From positions 1 to 54,135 of the forward strand of contig OMIN01000072.1 in NCBI GenBank assembly GCA_900299145.1: 54,135 nt of DNA. The letters are read 5' to 3'. The stretch is from Betaproteobacteria bacterium (lineage in GTDB: Bacteria; Pseudomonadota; Gammaproteobacteria; Burkholderiales; SG8-41). The stretch's first letter is position 1; every line of letters begins with the position of its first letter. This document shows positions 44,431 to 53,590 of the stretch, one piece after another. The position numbers and the translations under genes are program-made. The notes beneath the pieces are model-generated. The model was given only the letters and a program-made list of their open reading frames with translations, did no database searches and had not been told where the DNA came from.

Positions 44431-45312
44431 GTGAAAAAAATACTGCTTACCGGCAAGACCGGACAGCTTGGCTGGGAACTGCAACATTCGTTGGCGCCGC
44501 TTGGCTTAGTCGTCACGCCCGGTCGCGAACATCTGGATTTGGCCAATCCGCGCAGCATACGAACCTACATTCGCGAGTTGGCTCCCGATATCATAGTCAA
44601 CGCAGCCGGCTACACGATGGTGGACAAGGCTGAGATAGAACGCGATTTGGCATATCAAATCAACACCGTCGCGCCTGAAGTCATCGCCGAAGAAGCTCGC
44701 CGGGCAAATGCATTGCTTGTGCACTATTCGACGGACTACGTTTACGATGGCACAAAAAATACGCCATATGAGGAGAACGACGCGCCGAATCCGATAAATT
44801 ATTATGGGAAATCAAAACTCGAAGGCGAACAGGCCATCATTGCTACACGATGCGCTCACTTGATATTGCGTGCGAGCTGGATCTACAGTGTACGAGGCAC
44901 GAACTTTGTGCTTACCATGCTGCGGCTTGCACGGGAGAGGGCTGAGGTATTCGTGGTAAACGACCAGGTTGGATCGCCATCCTGGGCAAAGTCACTGGCT
45001 GTGGCATCGGCAGAAATTATTAATAAGATCCGAGGGTTAGATGAACCCTTAGGGATTTACCATTTGTCTCCCATGACACATGTCACCCGCCTTGATTTTG
45101 CCCGGCTTATAGTCGAAACAGCGAGACAATCTTCAGACCCCGGTACGAAATGGGCGAAGATACATTCAGCCAGTACCGTGAACTATCCATTGCCCGCCAA
45201 ACGACCGCTCTACGCTGCAACCAGCAAGGCAAAGGTAATGGAGCGGTTTGGAGTAGTAATGCCCGCTTGGCAAGATCAACTCAGAGCGTTTATGAATACC
45301 ATTCACCTGTAG
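44431..45312 (+). CDS. rfbD: dTDP-4-dehydrorhamnose reductase
   Basis: A 293-residue SDR for the last step of dTDP-L-rhamnose synthesis. It shows LLTGKTGQLGWEL, IIVNAAGYTMVDKAE, HYSTDYVYDG and the catalytic YYGKSKLEGE. GTG at 44431 gives the normal N-terminus (VKKILLTGK); a longer frame overlapping rfbA does not match the family. The rfbC epimerase expected beside it is not in the window, and the 67 bases between rfbA and rfbD are too short to hold it. Confidence 0.9.
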   Translation: MKKILLTGKTGQLGWELQHSLAPLGLVVTPGREHLDLANPRSIRTYIRELAPDIIVNAAGYTMVDKAEIERDLAYQINTVAPEVIAEEARRANALLVHYSTDYVYDGTKNTPYEENDAPNPINYYGKSKLEGEQAIIATRCAHLILRASWIYSVRGTNFVLTMLRLARERAEVFVVNDQVGSPSWAKSLAVASAEIINKIRGLDEPLGIYHLSPMTHVTRLDFARLIVETARQSSDPGTKWAKIHSASTVNYPLPAKRPLYAATSKAKVMERFGVVMPAWQDQLRAFMNTIHL

Positions 45313-45362
45313 TGCAAATTTCGAGATCGCTCACACAATAAATACTCGACAAATGCAGATGG

Positions 45363-46106
45363 CTACTTTTCGGCCACGATAACCTTAACGCCCATTCCCC
45401 ACCACTCGCTGTATTCCACGGACACGAACCGAGCTTGCTGAAACCCGGACTTGCGCAGACGTTGCAATATGTCTTGGCCATAGTTGCGAAAGCATAAGAC
45501 TTTCCCATGGCCTCGAACAACGTCACCGTGGTATTCGGGAACAAGAATATGTTGCAAAGCGCCATCTACAACTCGCGCGCGTTCGACAGTTAGGAAATCG
45601 TCCGTTAGCGGCACTGTAAAAATCAGCCGTCCTCCAGGACGCAAAACGCGATGGACTTCAGTGAACCCGCGACAATCGTCCGGCACGTGCTCGAATACCT
45701 CCGTTGAGGTACAAAGATCAAATGAGTTATTGGCATACGTCAGGCGTTGTACATCCTGGCACTGTACGTGACCAGCAAACTCTCCAGGAGCGACATCGTC
45801 AAAAAACTCTGAACATGTAAGTGCCCCGGCCTGACGGCGAAGAAAGTCGTAGAGAGGGCCTCTTGACGACATCTCGTACACCACAAGGCGTGACATATCG
45901 GGATACAACTGCCGTACTACACGCGCAATTGACATATGAATTGCGCTGGCGCGACATCGAAGGCACCGCACGGCCACATTATTTTCTGCAAGTTTGACGA
46001 CAAGGGTTCGTCCGCACATGGGACAATCCGCCCGCTGCATGCGCAATTCGCCCGGGCGTGCCAATGCTAATAACTTGGACAACAGTTGCCGCCCGCGGCC
46101 GATCAT
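45363..46106 (-). CDS. SAM methyltransferase with N-terminal zinc-ribbon-like segment
   Basis: A 247-residue protein. Two Cys-x2-Cys pairs (Cys28/Cys31 and Cys48/Cys51; CPMCGRT and RCLRCRAS) suggest a small zinc ribbon. A class I methyltransferase-like domain of the methyltransferase 11 type follows (FDLCTSTEVFEHVPD, FTEVHRVLRPGGRLIFTVPL). It is the last gene of a minus-strand operon with 4-bp overlaps and probably methylates a sugar or glycan end. Substrate unknown. Confidence 0.8.
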   Translation of the reverse strand: MIGRGRQLLSKLLALARPGELRMQRADCPMCGRTLVVKLAENNVAVRCLRCRASAIHMSIARVVRQLYPDMSRLVVYEMSSRGPLYDFLRRQAGALTCSEFFDDVAPGEFAGHVQCQDVQRLTYANNSFDLCTSTEVFEHVPDDCRGFTEVHRVLRPGGRLIFTVPLTDDFLTVERARVVDGALQHILVPEYHGDVVRGHGKVLCFRNYGQDILQRLRKSGFQQARFVSVEYSEWWGMGVKVIVAEK

Positions 46107-47365
46107 GTTGACTCAGAGGACGACAGCAACGCTAAATACTTGCGCAGGAAAGCGGTTCCTACCCGCGACGCGGCACCATACGCATAGTGTCCCGGTCTAA
46201 ATAGTGCATCGTATGCGTGCTGATTTTTTTCGTCCGTGGCGTCCAACGAAAATCTTCCGTCTCCTCGATCCAGCATTTCCATCGCCATATCGCAAATTTC
46301 ATCTGGTGTATTTTCTATCACCTCAATGCCCGCCTCCGCGAACAATCTGGAATAACGAAAGTCGCCGACGCTACTCTCCATTGCGGCAGGAAACGATAGC
46401 AAGCGCTGCGTCCTTGTATCTCGCAACAGCTTCGGTATAAAGATATCACCAGGCAAGAACGCACGCACTGACAGTGGAACGAGATTCGCCAGTGCGCTCG
46501 GTACGCCGAATACCGAACTTACCAGAGCAATGCCAGAAGTATTGCCCAAGAAAAAACGCGCTCGCGCACACAAAAGAACGTCCAAGCGATCCGATCGTAG
46601 TGGATGGTGTGCGTAATCAATCACGCCGGGCATGGATCTCACTGGAGTCATGGACGGGTCGCCCATACGCACGCACCAGCCTCCGCGACGAACGATTTCC
46701 TCCATCGCCACATGAACTGCGCCTGGGTCGGCGTTTCGATAGGCATGCGCAGACTCATCTCCTGGGGAAAACCCTGCTTCGCGCACGTGAACGCAGACGT
46801 ACCAAGCATCCTTCGGCAGGCCCAGTGCGAGAAACTGTGAATCACTCCAGGCGATATCGGTGGGACTCAGTGCCAATAACGGCGCTCGACCCTTCCAAGC
46901 GGAATTGATTCGATAGATTTCTTGCGATGCATTCAACTTTAGGACGTAACGGCTCATGTCGTGACGCATCACCAGCCAACGACTCATGGCATTCAGCACC
47001 CAGCAAACGACAGGTTGGTCAATGGTCGTTATATGCGGACGCCAAAATTCCAACATCGCATGATTGGCAACGGATCTATGAGGGGCTGTCATGAAATAAC
47101 GTCCCTGCGTAACCATACCCAGTACACGCGCTTTTAAGAAACTGTCCGGTTCGGCCGCCAAATGTCCGATGCGTCCAACCAGCACTGTCAACCGCCGGAA
47201 CCCTGTGGCGTGCAAGACGAGCGTAACGGGCATAAGCGCCAGCCAAACTACGGCCGAAGCCATGTAGTCAATTGATTTCAAGACGGTCCGCCAGACACCT
47301 TCCACTCTGGCTTGGTCTATTCGCACCCTGGCACGCGCCACATATTGCGCCAGCAGTACCATCAT
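46103..47365 (-). CDS. TIGR04372-type glycosyltransferase
   Basis: A 420-residue protein with two hydrophobic N-terminal segments and the TIGR04372 family blocks YVCVHVRE, YRNADPGAVHVAMEEIVRRG, GGWCVRMGDPSMTPVRSMPG, VIDYAHHPLRSDRLDVLLC and ARFFLGNTSGIALVSSVFG. Members occur in surface polysaccharide clusters as putative glycosyltransferases. It overlaps both operon neighbours by 4 bases. Confidence 0.82.
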   Translation of the reverse strand: MMVLLAQYVARARVRIDQARVEGVWRTVLKSIDYMASAVVWLALMPVTLVLHATGFRRLTVLVGRIGHLAAEPDSFLKARVLGMVTQGRYFMTAPHRSVANHAMLEFWRPHITTIDQPVVCWVLNAMSRWLVMRHDMSRYVLKLNASQEIYRINSAWKGRAPLLALSPTDIAWSDSQFLALGLPKDAWYVCVHVREAGFSPGDESAHAYRNADPGAVHVAMEEIVRRGGWCVRMGDPSMTPVRSMPGVIDYAHHPLRSDRLDVLLCARARFFLGNTSGIALVSSVFGVPSALANLVPLSVRAFLPGDIFIPKLLRDTRTQRLLSFPAAMESSVGDFRYSRLFAEAGIEVIENTPDEICDMAMEMLDRGDGRFSLDATDEKNQHAYDALFRPGHYAYGAASRVGTAFLRKYLALLSSSEST

Positions 47366-48063
47366 TGGACAGCGTATTCCCGTTCAGCCTTCGCTAGGCT
47401 TTCCACCGTACCGATATCACGATGGTAGTCGGTATTGTGATACGTCGCGATGCGCCCCAGAAAAGCGGGTATGACTGCGGTACTAAGGTCAATAATTGAC
47501 CGCCCAGTTGCCCGCAAAAAATCAATGACTTCCGGCTGAAATATGTAAACGGCGCCATTCGCCCGAGTTCCCGGCGGATTGGGCGATTTCTCGTGGAATC
47601 GTTGCACGACGCCATCAGCATCCGTTTCAACGATGCCGCAGCTTTGTGGCGCATCCGTATCGAAAGTCATCATGGTCATGGCTGCAGCAGGAGGGCGGCG
47701 GCGATGGGCCGCGATGAAATTCTGAACGTTAAATCGCGACAAATTATCAGCATGCACCACCATGAATGCCTCATTGCCAAACCATTCGCCATTGTCAAGC
47801 ACCGTGCCGCCAGTGCCAAGCAATTGACGCTCGTAAACTGTAGTCAATTGATCACGCCAAACGGACTGTCGGATGAAAGATTCGACTTCCGAAGCGAAAT
47901 AATGCGTGTTTACCAGTGCCCGCTCTATACCATGCTGAAAAAGCAACTCAAACCAATAGTCAAGTAACGGTCGTCCGTGTATGGGCACAAGACACTTGGG
48001 AATAGTATTTGTAATCGGGCGCAAACGGGTGCCTAGCCCCGCCGCGAGCAGCAATGCCTTCAA
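47362..48063 (-). CDS. Sugar-phosphate nucleotidyltransferase
   Basis: A 233-residue nucleotidyltransferase: LLAAGLGTRLRPITNTIPKC is the nucleotide and metal loop, LVPIHGRPLLDYW and VVHADNLSRF follow. It resembles small guanylyl- or thymidylyltransferases such as HddC and RmlA-like proteins. Next to an HldE-like kinase fusion it may activate a heptose or related sugar, but the nucleotide preference cannot be read. It overlaps the HldE-like gene by 4 bases. Confidence 0.8.
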   Translation of the reverse strand: MKALLLAAGLGTRLRPITNTIPKCLVPIHGRPLLDYWFELLFQHGIERALVNTHYFASEVESFIRQSVWRDQLTTVYERQLLGTGGTVLDNGEWFGNEAFMVVHADNLSRFNVQNFIAAHRRRPPAAAMTMMTFDTDAPQSCGIVETDADGVVQRFHEKSPNPPGTRANGAVYIFQPEVIDFLRATGRSIIDLSTAVIPAFLGRIATYHNTDYHRDIGTVESLAKAEREYAVQ

Positions 48064-49559
48064 CTACGCAACTCGGTAATAAGCTCGTCAGCAGTGAGTG
48101 GGAGATTGCCAACGCGGCTGACCTGGCATGCCGCCGCAATGCACCCGAGATATGCAGCGGACCAGACATCGGCCCCTGCCGCTAGTGCCATGGATGCGCA
48201 GGTCAGTAGTGAATCTCCCGCACCTGAAACATCTTTGGGCGCAGTATTAAATGCCGGTAACTGATCCGTATGCATTTCCCCGCGCTCATCACAAGCATGT
48301 ATAAGCAAGCCCTCCGCGCCGAGAGTAACAAACAAATGCTGTGCTTCAGCCTGATTGCGTAGTCTTTCAGCAAGCACAACAAGCCCAGAACTCATATCGC
48401 GTACGGCAAGCCGCGCCTCGTGTTCGGTTGGGGTCAGCAGCCGCATGCCCCGGAATCGCGACACGTCACTTACTTGCGAAGACGCCTGACTATCAGCGAC
48501 CATCATAATATTCTTGCCTTTACAAAGCTCAATCGTCTTATCAACCAGCCCTTGCGGCAAGCAGCCATAGTTGAAATCAGAAAATATCAACAAATCACAG
48601 TCATTGACTCTACTCGATATCGCATTGAACATTTTTTCTACAAGTTCACTACTAATATCGTGTCCCTTTAGGTGACTGACCCTCAAAAGTGTCTTGCCAC
48701 TTGCACGATAACGCTGTTTTAGCGTGGTTGGCCGACTATCGTCCTCGACGAAGCTTTCGGCGACCCGAAACTTGGAAAGCGTATTTCGAGCGAACTTGCT
48801 CGTCGAATCGCTCCCCGTAACGCCAACGTAATGCACTTGCGCCCCCAGCCCTCGCGCGTGAGCGGCTACTATTCCAGCACCACCGATAAATCTATCCAGA
48901 TGAATCGGCGTAACCACTATTGTCGGATCTTCGTGTGACATGCCGAGCGGCTCGCAATTAATGTACTCGTCCACGATAAGATCACCAACCACCACGACCC
49001 GCAAATTGGCAAATCGCTTAATTACGCCAACCATATCCTCGAAACTAAATCCGTGTCGGAATAAAAAATCTCTTGGTTTCCGGATTGTTGAGAAATTTGT
49101 CTCTAGGAATTCGCGCTGCAATAAGTCTAACGACGAAAAACGAACCTCCCCAGAACCGAACAGAAGCTTACCCCCATATTGAGCCACCGCGCTAAGTTCG
49201 GAATTTTGGCGATTCTCGTACTCCTTGCCTTTCACTACTATTGACGGCTTTAATTTGGAAATAAAAGTCTCAGGGCGTTCATGCAGTAAAAAGGCGTAGT
49301 CAACGATACCTATCGCCTTGACCCCTTCTAGTCTTAGCTCCGCCGGCACAGATACCGCAGGTAGCGCATCCCCTGTGACCCCGACCACCAGAAAATCACC
49401 ACAATCCGCTGCGAATTGAAGCAGCCTAAGATGTCCAGGATGAACAATATTGAAGTTACCCGAGACAAACACTATACGCTTGCCGCGGCCAGTACGCCGC
49501 AATACCTCGGCAACCAAATCGTCGCCTTCACTATGCGGCTCGCGACCAAACTGGTTCAT
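48060..49559 (-). CDS. HldE-like fusion: nucleotidyltransferase then PfkB kinase
   Basis: A 499-residue two-domain protein. Residues about 28-165 are a cytidylyltransferase-like domain with GNFNIVHPGHLRLL (His40, His43 of the HxGH motif) and KGKEYENRQ. Residues about 188-499 are a PfkB sugar kinase with VVVGDLIVDEYI, FIGGAGIVAAHARGLGA and the catalytic SGAGDSLL (Asp449). E. coli HldE, the ADP-heptose synthase, has the same two activities in the opposite order (kinase first). Each domain looks intact. It starts an operon of overlapping genes for nucleotide sugar and glycan assembly. The sugar is probably a heptose, by inference. Confidence 0.82.
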   Translation of the reverse strand: MNQFGREPHSEGDDLVAEVLRRTGRGKRIVFVSGNFNIVHPGHLRLLQFAADCGDFLVVGVTGDALPAVSVPAELRLEGVKAIGIVDYAFLLHERPETFISKLKPSIVVKGKEYENRQNSELSAVAQYGGKLLFGSGEVRFSSLDLLQREFLETNFSTIRKPRDFLFRHGFSFEDMVGVIKRFANLRVVVVGDLIVDEYINCEPLGMSHEDPTIVVTPIHLDRFIGGAGIVAAHARGLGAQVHYVGVTGSDSTSKFARNTLSKFRVAESFVEDDSRPTTLKQRYRASGKTLLRVSHLKGHDISSELVEKMFNAISSRVNDCDLLIFSDFNYGCLPQGLVDKTIELCKGKNIMMVADSQASSQVSDVSRFRGMRLLTPTEHEARLAVRDMSSGLVVLAERLRNQAEAQHLFVTLGAEGLLIHACDERGEMHTDQLPAFNTAPKDVSGAGDSLLTCASMALAAGADVWSAAYLGCIAAACQVSRVGNLPLTADELITELRS

Positions 49560-49605
49560 CGATATTACTCGCTAAGACGGCCAGCGGAACAAAGGCGGCC
49601 CGTCG

Positions 49606-50319
49606 CTATTTTCTATTTGCCCCTAAGGCGAGGACATAGTGCGCCATTGGATAATAACCCGTATGCACTACTTCGTCATTCATCGAAAACATGAATACGT
49701 TGTGAAAATAGTTTTGCATTAATGACTTCAACGCGGGCATACTCTTGCAATTTACATGCCCAGCTCGGCTGGTAGGCGAAGCGTACGTTTGGCTTTCCAA
49801 AGACGGCATGCCAATAATGCCGACCCCAACAGGAGAAAGCGACGCAAATGCATTACTCAAAAAAATTTTCTCGTCCTTAGGCAAGATATGCTCGAGAACG
49901 TCTAACGCAAATATTCCGTCGTAACTACCAGGAACTGGCCCTGCCAACAAGTCATGCGTGAACGCGGGAAACCTCCAGCGATCTACCATGCGCGCCTTGA
50001 CATCATCAATAAAGAGTGCGTCAAAATCAGTGGCGCTCAGCGACTTTACTTCTTGCTGCACTATCCTCGTTCCAAACGCGTCACCACAACCAATCTCAAG
50101 CACATGCTCGCTACCTGCCAACATTTTTGCGACAAACTTGTATCGTGACAATCGAAACAAGATATGTTTTGGATCATCATGCCAGCTTTGGCTACTACGT
50201 AAGCCGAGCCGCTCAAAGCCTCTTGCCGACACGGCTTCAACACATTCTTGGTACTGCGGTTCGCGTGTCCTTGGCGTGCTTAAAACGGGAGGAACAGTAT
50301 TATTGATTGGCATAGGCAC
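49606..50319 (-). CDS. Class I SAM-dependent methyltransferase
   Basis: A 237-residue methyltransferase: motif I VLEIGCGDAFGTRIV, post-I ATDFDALFIDD, then FALDVLEHILP. It is the first gene of the minus-strand polysaccharide operon, 46 bases before the HldE-like gene. Acceptor unknown. Confidence 0.82.
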   Translation of the reverse strand: MPMPINNTVPPVLSTPRTREPQYQECVEAVSARGFERLGLRSSQSWHDDPKHILFRLSRYKFVAKMLAGSEHVLEIGCGDAFGTRIVQQEVKSLSATDFDALFIDDVKARMVDRWRFPAFTHDLLAGPVPGSYDGIFALDVLEHILPKDEKIFLSNAFASLSPVGVGIIGMPSLESQTYASPTSRAGHVNCKSMPALKSLMQNYFHNVFMFSMNDEVVHTGYYPMAHYVLALGANRK

Positions 50320-50453
50320 GCTCAGCGGTTTAATAGTCGACCCACCGTCATCATGTAGGCGGTGTATTTTATCGTGAATACGATAATGATAGCATGTACC
50401 AGCACCAGTTTCACATTACAGAGCGTCGTCATTATTCTTATCTGCCCCTCTAA

Positions 50454-52352
50454 ATGCCCACATCCAAACAAGAATTCGGTAGTGCGCAATTACACACCCA
50501 CCTAGTCATGCGACCTAAAACGAAGTTTCTCACGGTAGTCTGGGGACAATCCTATATCTCGCGATTTGCAACTCTAGCATTGCCGTCATTCCTCGCTCCA
50601 GGCAATTTGCCGGCATTGGCAAGAGCAACAGAGCTCGAAGTCGTTATTATGACTCGGCGCGACGACATAGATTTTTTCGAGAAACAAGCTGCGTTTCGAC
50701 TCTTACGCCAGATTTGCCCGGTTCAATTTGTCGAGATAGATGACCTTATAACCACGGCGGTTTACGGCGTTACACTAACCCTCGCATATGCCAGACCGAT
50801 TATTGCTTGCGGTCGTGACATGGTAAATATTCATTTTGTATTCATGAATGCTGATTTCGTATTGGCAGATGGGTCGTTGCAGGCGCTAAGTACACATATT
50901 TTGTCTGGCAGATCAATCGTGCTCGGCCCCAGTTTCAGATCTACAGCCGAAGCAATGGAGCCACTGTTGGAAGCAGCAATTGAAACTTCGACAGGCATCT
51001 TATCAATCCCGACGCGCAAGCTGACTTCGCTCGCGCTGGCGCACCCTCATCCGACCACAATAGCGAAAACGTTGAACCAGGACTTTTGTCATTCAACCCA
51101 AGTCAACCAGTTTTTCTGGCAAGTAAATGATCAAACTATTTTGGGGCGTTACTATTTGATATTCATGCTCGCACTAAAGCCGGAGCGTGTAATAACCACT
51201 ATTAATTCCTTCTGCGATTACGCATTAATACCGGAACTTTGCCCATCAGGTGATGAGGTGGCAATGGGTGACTCTGACAAATTTTTCATGCTGGAATTGC
51301 AGCAACGCAATCAGGAGATGAATCTATTGAGGCTAGGTAGGCAACGTGATAGCGAGATTGTAAATAGCCTCCAGTACTGGACCACGGCCGAACACCGCCG
51401 CGCGGCAACTCATGACATTGTGTTTCATGCCGGAGAAATACCGAAAGAGATCGATTCCGCAAAAGCCGATGCACGTGCTTTCGTCGAAAAAATTGCCAGA
51501 AAACTTGGTCGCCCTCGATTTCACGAAGGACACCGCTACTGGGTTCGCGGAGTAGAAGCTTGGAGAAACTATCGTGTATCTCAAGGCTTGTCCGCTGCCC
51601 CTATCGAGCTAGCGCCTTTAAAGAGCAGCCCTTTCAGTTGGTTGTGGGCCTTTCTCAACTTTTGGCGCAGAAAATTACGTGAACCACGAAAGACACCGTT
51701 CCATCCGTATTGGCTGGATCACTACCTGCTGAGTACAGTCATAGGGGATATACTTTGTTCTAATGACGCGAGGCTCCTGATCGTTCGAGAAAATGCAAGT
51801 TTAGTGGATCACTTAGTAGGACCAAACACCGCCGTGCAATTTGCTACACCACTCGAAACATTGAAAAACGGGCCTCCATCGCCTAGACAAAATTCAGACT
51901 CCTACACGCATGTACTCATCTATTTGCTACGTAAGGACTGCAGAAGTGCCCAAGAACTCGTGGCACAATGCCGATCGAAAATGCCACCATCGGGAACGTG
52001 TGTCTTATTTGTTCACCATCTTTACGGTGAAACCGAGAACAGCGACTTTTCGTGGGAATTGATTCAATACATCGAAGAAATTATTGGAGAAACCTCGCCG
52101 AATGCTTCGTGCACTTACGTCGGGGGCTCATTAAAACGCACACTTTCCAAGTCCTTTCGAAGCCTAACCAGCGCTTACGGCCGATTTGGATTCTTGTCTT
52201 TACCATGGGTCGTACCAATGATGATACTTGGGGCGCCAATTTCGCTGGTCTGCAACCTACTCCTCTCCATGCGACAGCCCAGCCGTCATTTTGTTTCCCA
52301 TTGCAGTAGTGTCGCAATACAGTTCAAAATGAGATCAAATTTGTTTCGTTAG
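50454..52352 (+). CDS. Unknown large protein of the polysaccharide region
   Basis: A 632-residue protein I cannot assign. The N-terminal 260 residues look like a glycosyltransferase-type alpha/beta domain (TKFLTVVWGQSYISRFATLA, FVFMNADFVLADGSLQALS). A middle part is charged and helical, and the C-terminal part (VIGDILCSNDARLLIVREN, HVLIYLLRKDCRSAQELV, TCVLFVHHLYGET) could be a second Rossmann-like domain. A hydrophobic helix lies near the end (LSLPWVVPMMILGAPISLVC). Starts at 50454 or at ATG 50508 are both possible; neither has a clear ribosome site. Composition is AT-rich like the surrounding operon. Context suggests glycan synthesis. Confidence 0.6.
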   Translation: MPTSKQEFGSAQLHTHLVMRPKTKFLTVVWGQSYISRFATLALPSFLAPGNLPALARATELEVVIMTRRDDIDFFEKQAAFRLLRQICPVQFVEIDDLITTAVYGVTLTLAYARPIIACGRDMVNIHFVFMNADFVLADGSLQALSTHILSGRSIVLGPSFRSTAEAMEPLLEAAIETSTGILSIPTRKLTSLALAHPHPTTIAKTLNQDFCHSTQVNQFFWQVNDQTILGRYYLIFMLALKPERVITTINSFCDYALIPELCPSGDEVAMGDSDKFFMLELQQRNQEMNLLRLGRQRDSEIVNSLQYWTTAEHRRAATHDIVFHAGEIPKEIDSAKADARAFVEKIARKLGRPRFHEGHRYWVRGVEAWRNYRVSQGLSAAPIELAPLKSSPFSWLWAFLNFWRRKLREPRKTPFHPYWLDHYLLSTVIGDILCSNDARLLIVRENASLVDHLVGPNTAVQFATPLETLKNGPPSPRQNSDSYTHVLIYLLRKDCRSAQELVAQCRSKMPPSGTCVLFVHHLYGETENSDFSWELIQYIEEIIGETSPNASCTYVGGSLKRTLSKSFRSLTSAYGRFGFLSLPWVVPMMILGAPISLVCNLLLSMRQPSRHFVSHCSSVAIQFKMRSNLFR

Positions 52353-53590
52353 GTACTTTTCGAATGAAGATCAGCCTGTTCAGGCTACAAAATGGACTTG
52401 CTAGGTACACAGTAATTTCGGAAGAGTTGGCCTATTAAGCAATGCGCCAGAATCGATTGGACACGAAGTGATTATAGTTTACAGCAGGACAATTTGATTT
52501 TGGCTTTGTCTGATAGTTTGCCTCGGCGTGTGCGTTCGTTAGGCCAACAATCGATTCACTTAGACAAGTCGCCTAATGGCTCTGCCAATGAATCGACCAG
52601 CTATTTTCTGAACAACGCCTGATAAAGAGCTTGCAGGCACGTCTTGTGGATGCGCTTACATGTACCGTAGGGTTGAGGGTGCTAACGACAGATATTGGAA
52701 ATTTCGATTTCACAAGCCAGCGAATTGTTGGGGAGCTCAAGACTGAGCTAGTCAGAGAATCGCTTCTACCGGAAGGATGAAGAGCGAGGTTGCGTTCAGT
52801 GTAGCGCAGCTTCAGATAAGCAATTCCGCCCCGTGAGCGGCGCTGGCACTGGACTCCCGCCCTGATTTGTTGGAAAAAATCAACATCACGCCCAAGCTCG
52901 GGCTGATACTGCACTATACAAGCATTCATAGCGATAAAATTCAGCGTCGGTCACGCCGTTGACTTCACAGATTGTCCTTCACCTAGCCCCGCGCAGGGTC
53001 AGTGGGCTTCCAACTCTGCGCAATCTCGTTGGCGACCATTGGCTGCGTAACTGCTATTTCGCACCTGCATTCACCGATTACTACGTCTCGTGTCACTGGC
53101 TTAAGAGACACCTATTTAGAGAATTTGCTGCGCTACGGGCAAAAGCTGGCCTCAGCCAAACCATACTTTCTACACAGATCTCAGCAAGTCATCCGCGTCC
53201 TTCCGCACTGCAATTATCTGCTTGCCGTAATCTGATAGGCCACGCCCAACCTCCTTACTAGGGCCTAGCAGATTCCAAGACTTTTTGCATCCAAATGCAA
53301 GGCAGAGCGTCACAATCGCCAAAGCAACCTGATTTGCTTTTCAAAACAATTAGTTATTGAGATACTGCAACAATATCTTGGGGATGCGCTTATAGATGGT
53401 TGCCGTCTGTACAAAGCTCCCAACCGGCAACTGTCAAATTTGCTCCGCGAGCCACATACCTAAAGATGACGCAGAAAATGATCCTTTAGTGTCGTCACCA
53501 ATCGCGATGCTTTTGCAATTGATCCCATCGTGGGACAATTCGCTCATAGACAATTTGCATTACGCAATAACACAATTATTTCGCATATTC
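52353..53590. other. Apparently noncoding or decayed region, 1.24 kb
   Basis: No frame here is long enough and ordered enough to be a convincing gene. A translated stretch near 52640-52780 (TCTVGLRVLTTDIGNFDFTS) could be a broken fragment, but stops interrupt both sides. One weak copy of the AT-rich motif lies at 53331-53359. Likely remnants of polysaccharide genes. Confidence 0.45.
53331..53359 (+). repeat. Dispersed AT-rich motif, weak copy
   Basis: TTTTCAAAACAATTAGTTATT matches the right half of the motif with one insertion. It is the only copy I see between 42 kb and the right edge. Confidence 0.35.

Noticed and set aside
52573-52929. 118-codon minus-strand frame in the decayed region
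   Set aside because: No motif, no ribosome site, and no support beyond openness.
53002-53235. 77-codon plus-strand frame in the decayed region
   Set aside because: Short, no family resemblance that I can defend; treated as part of the remnant stretch.
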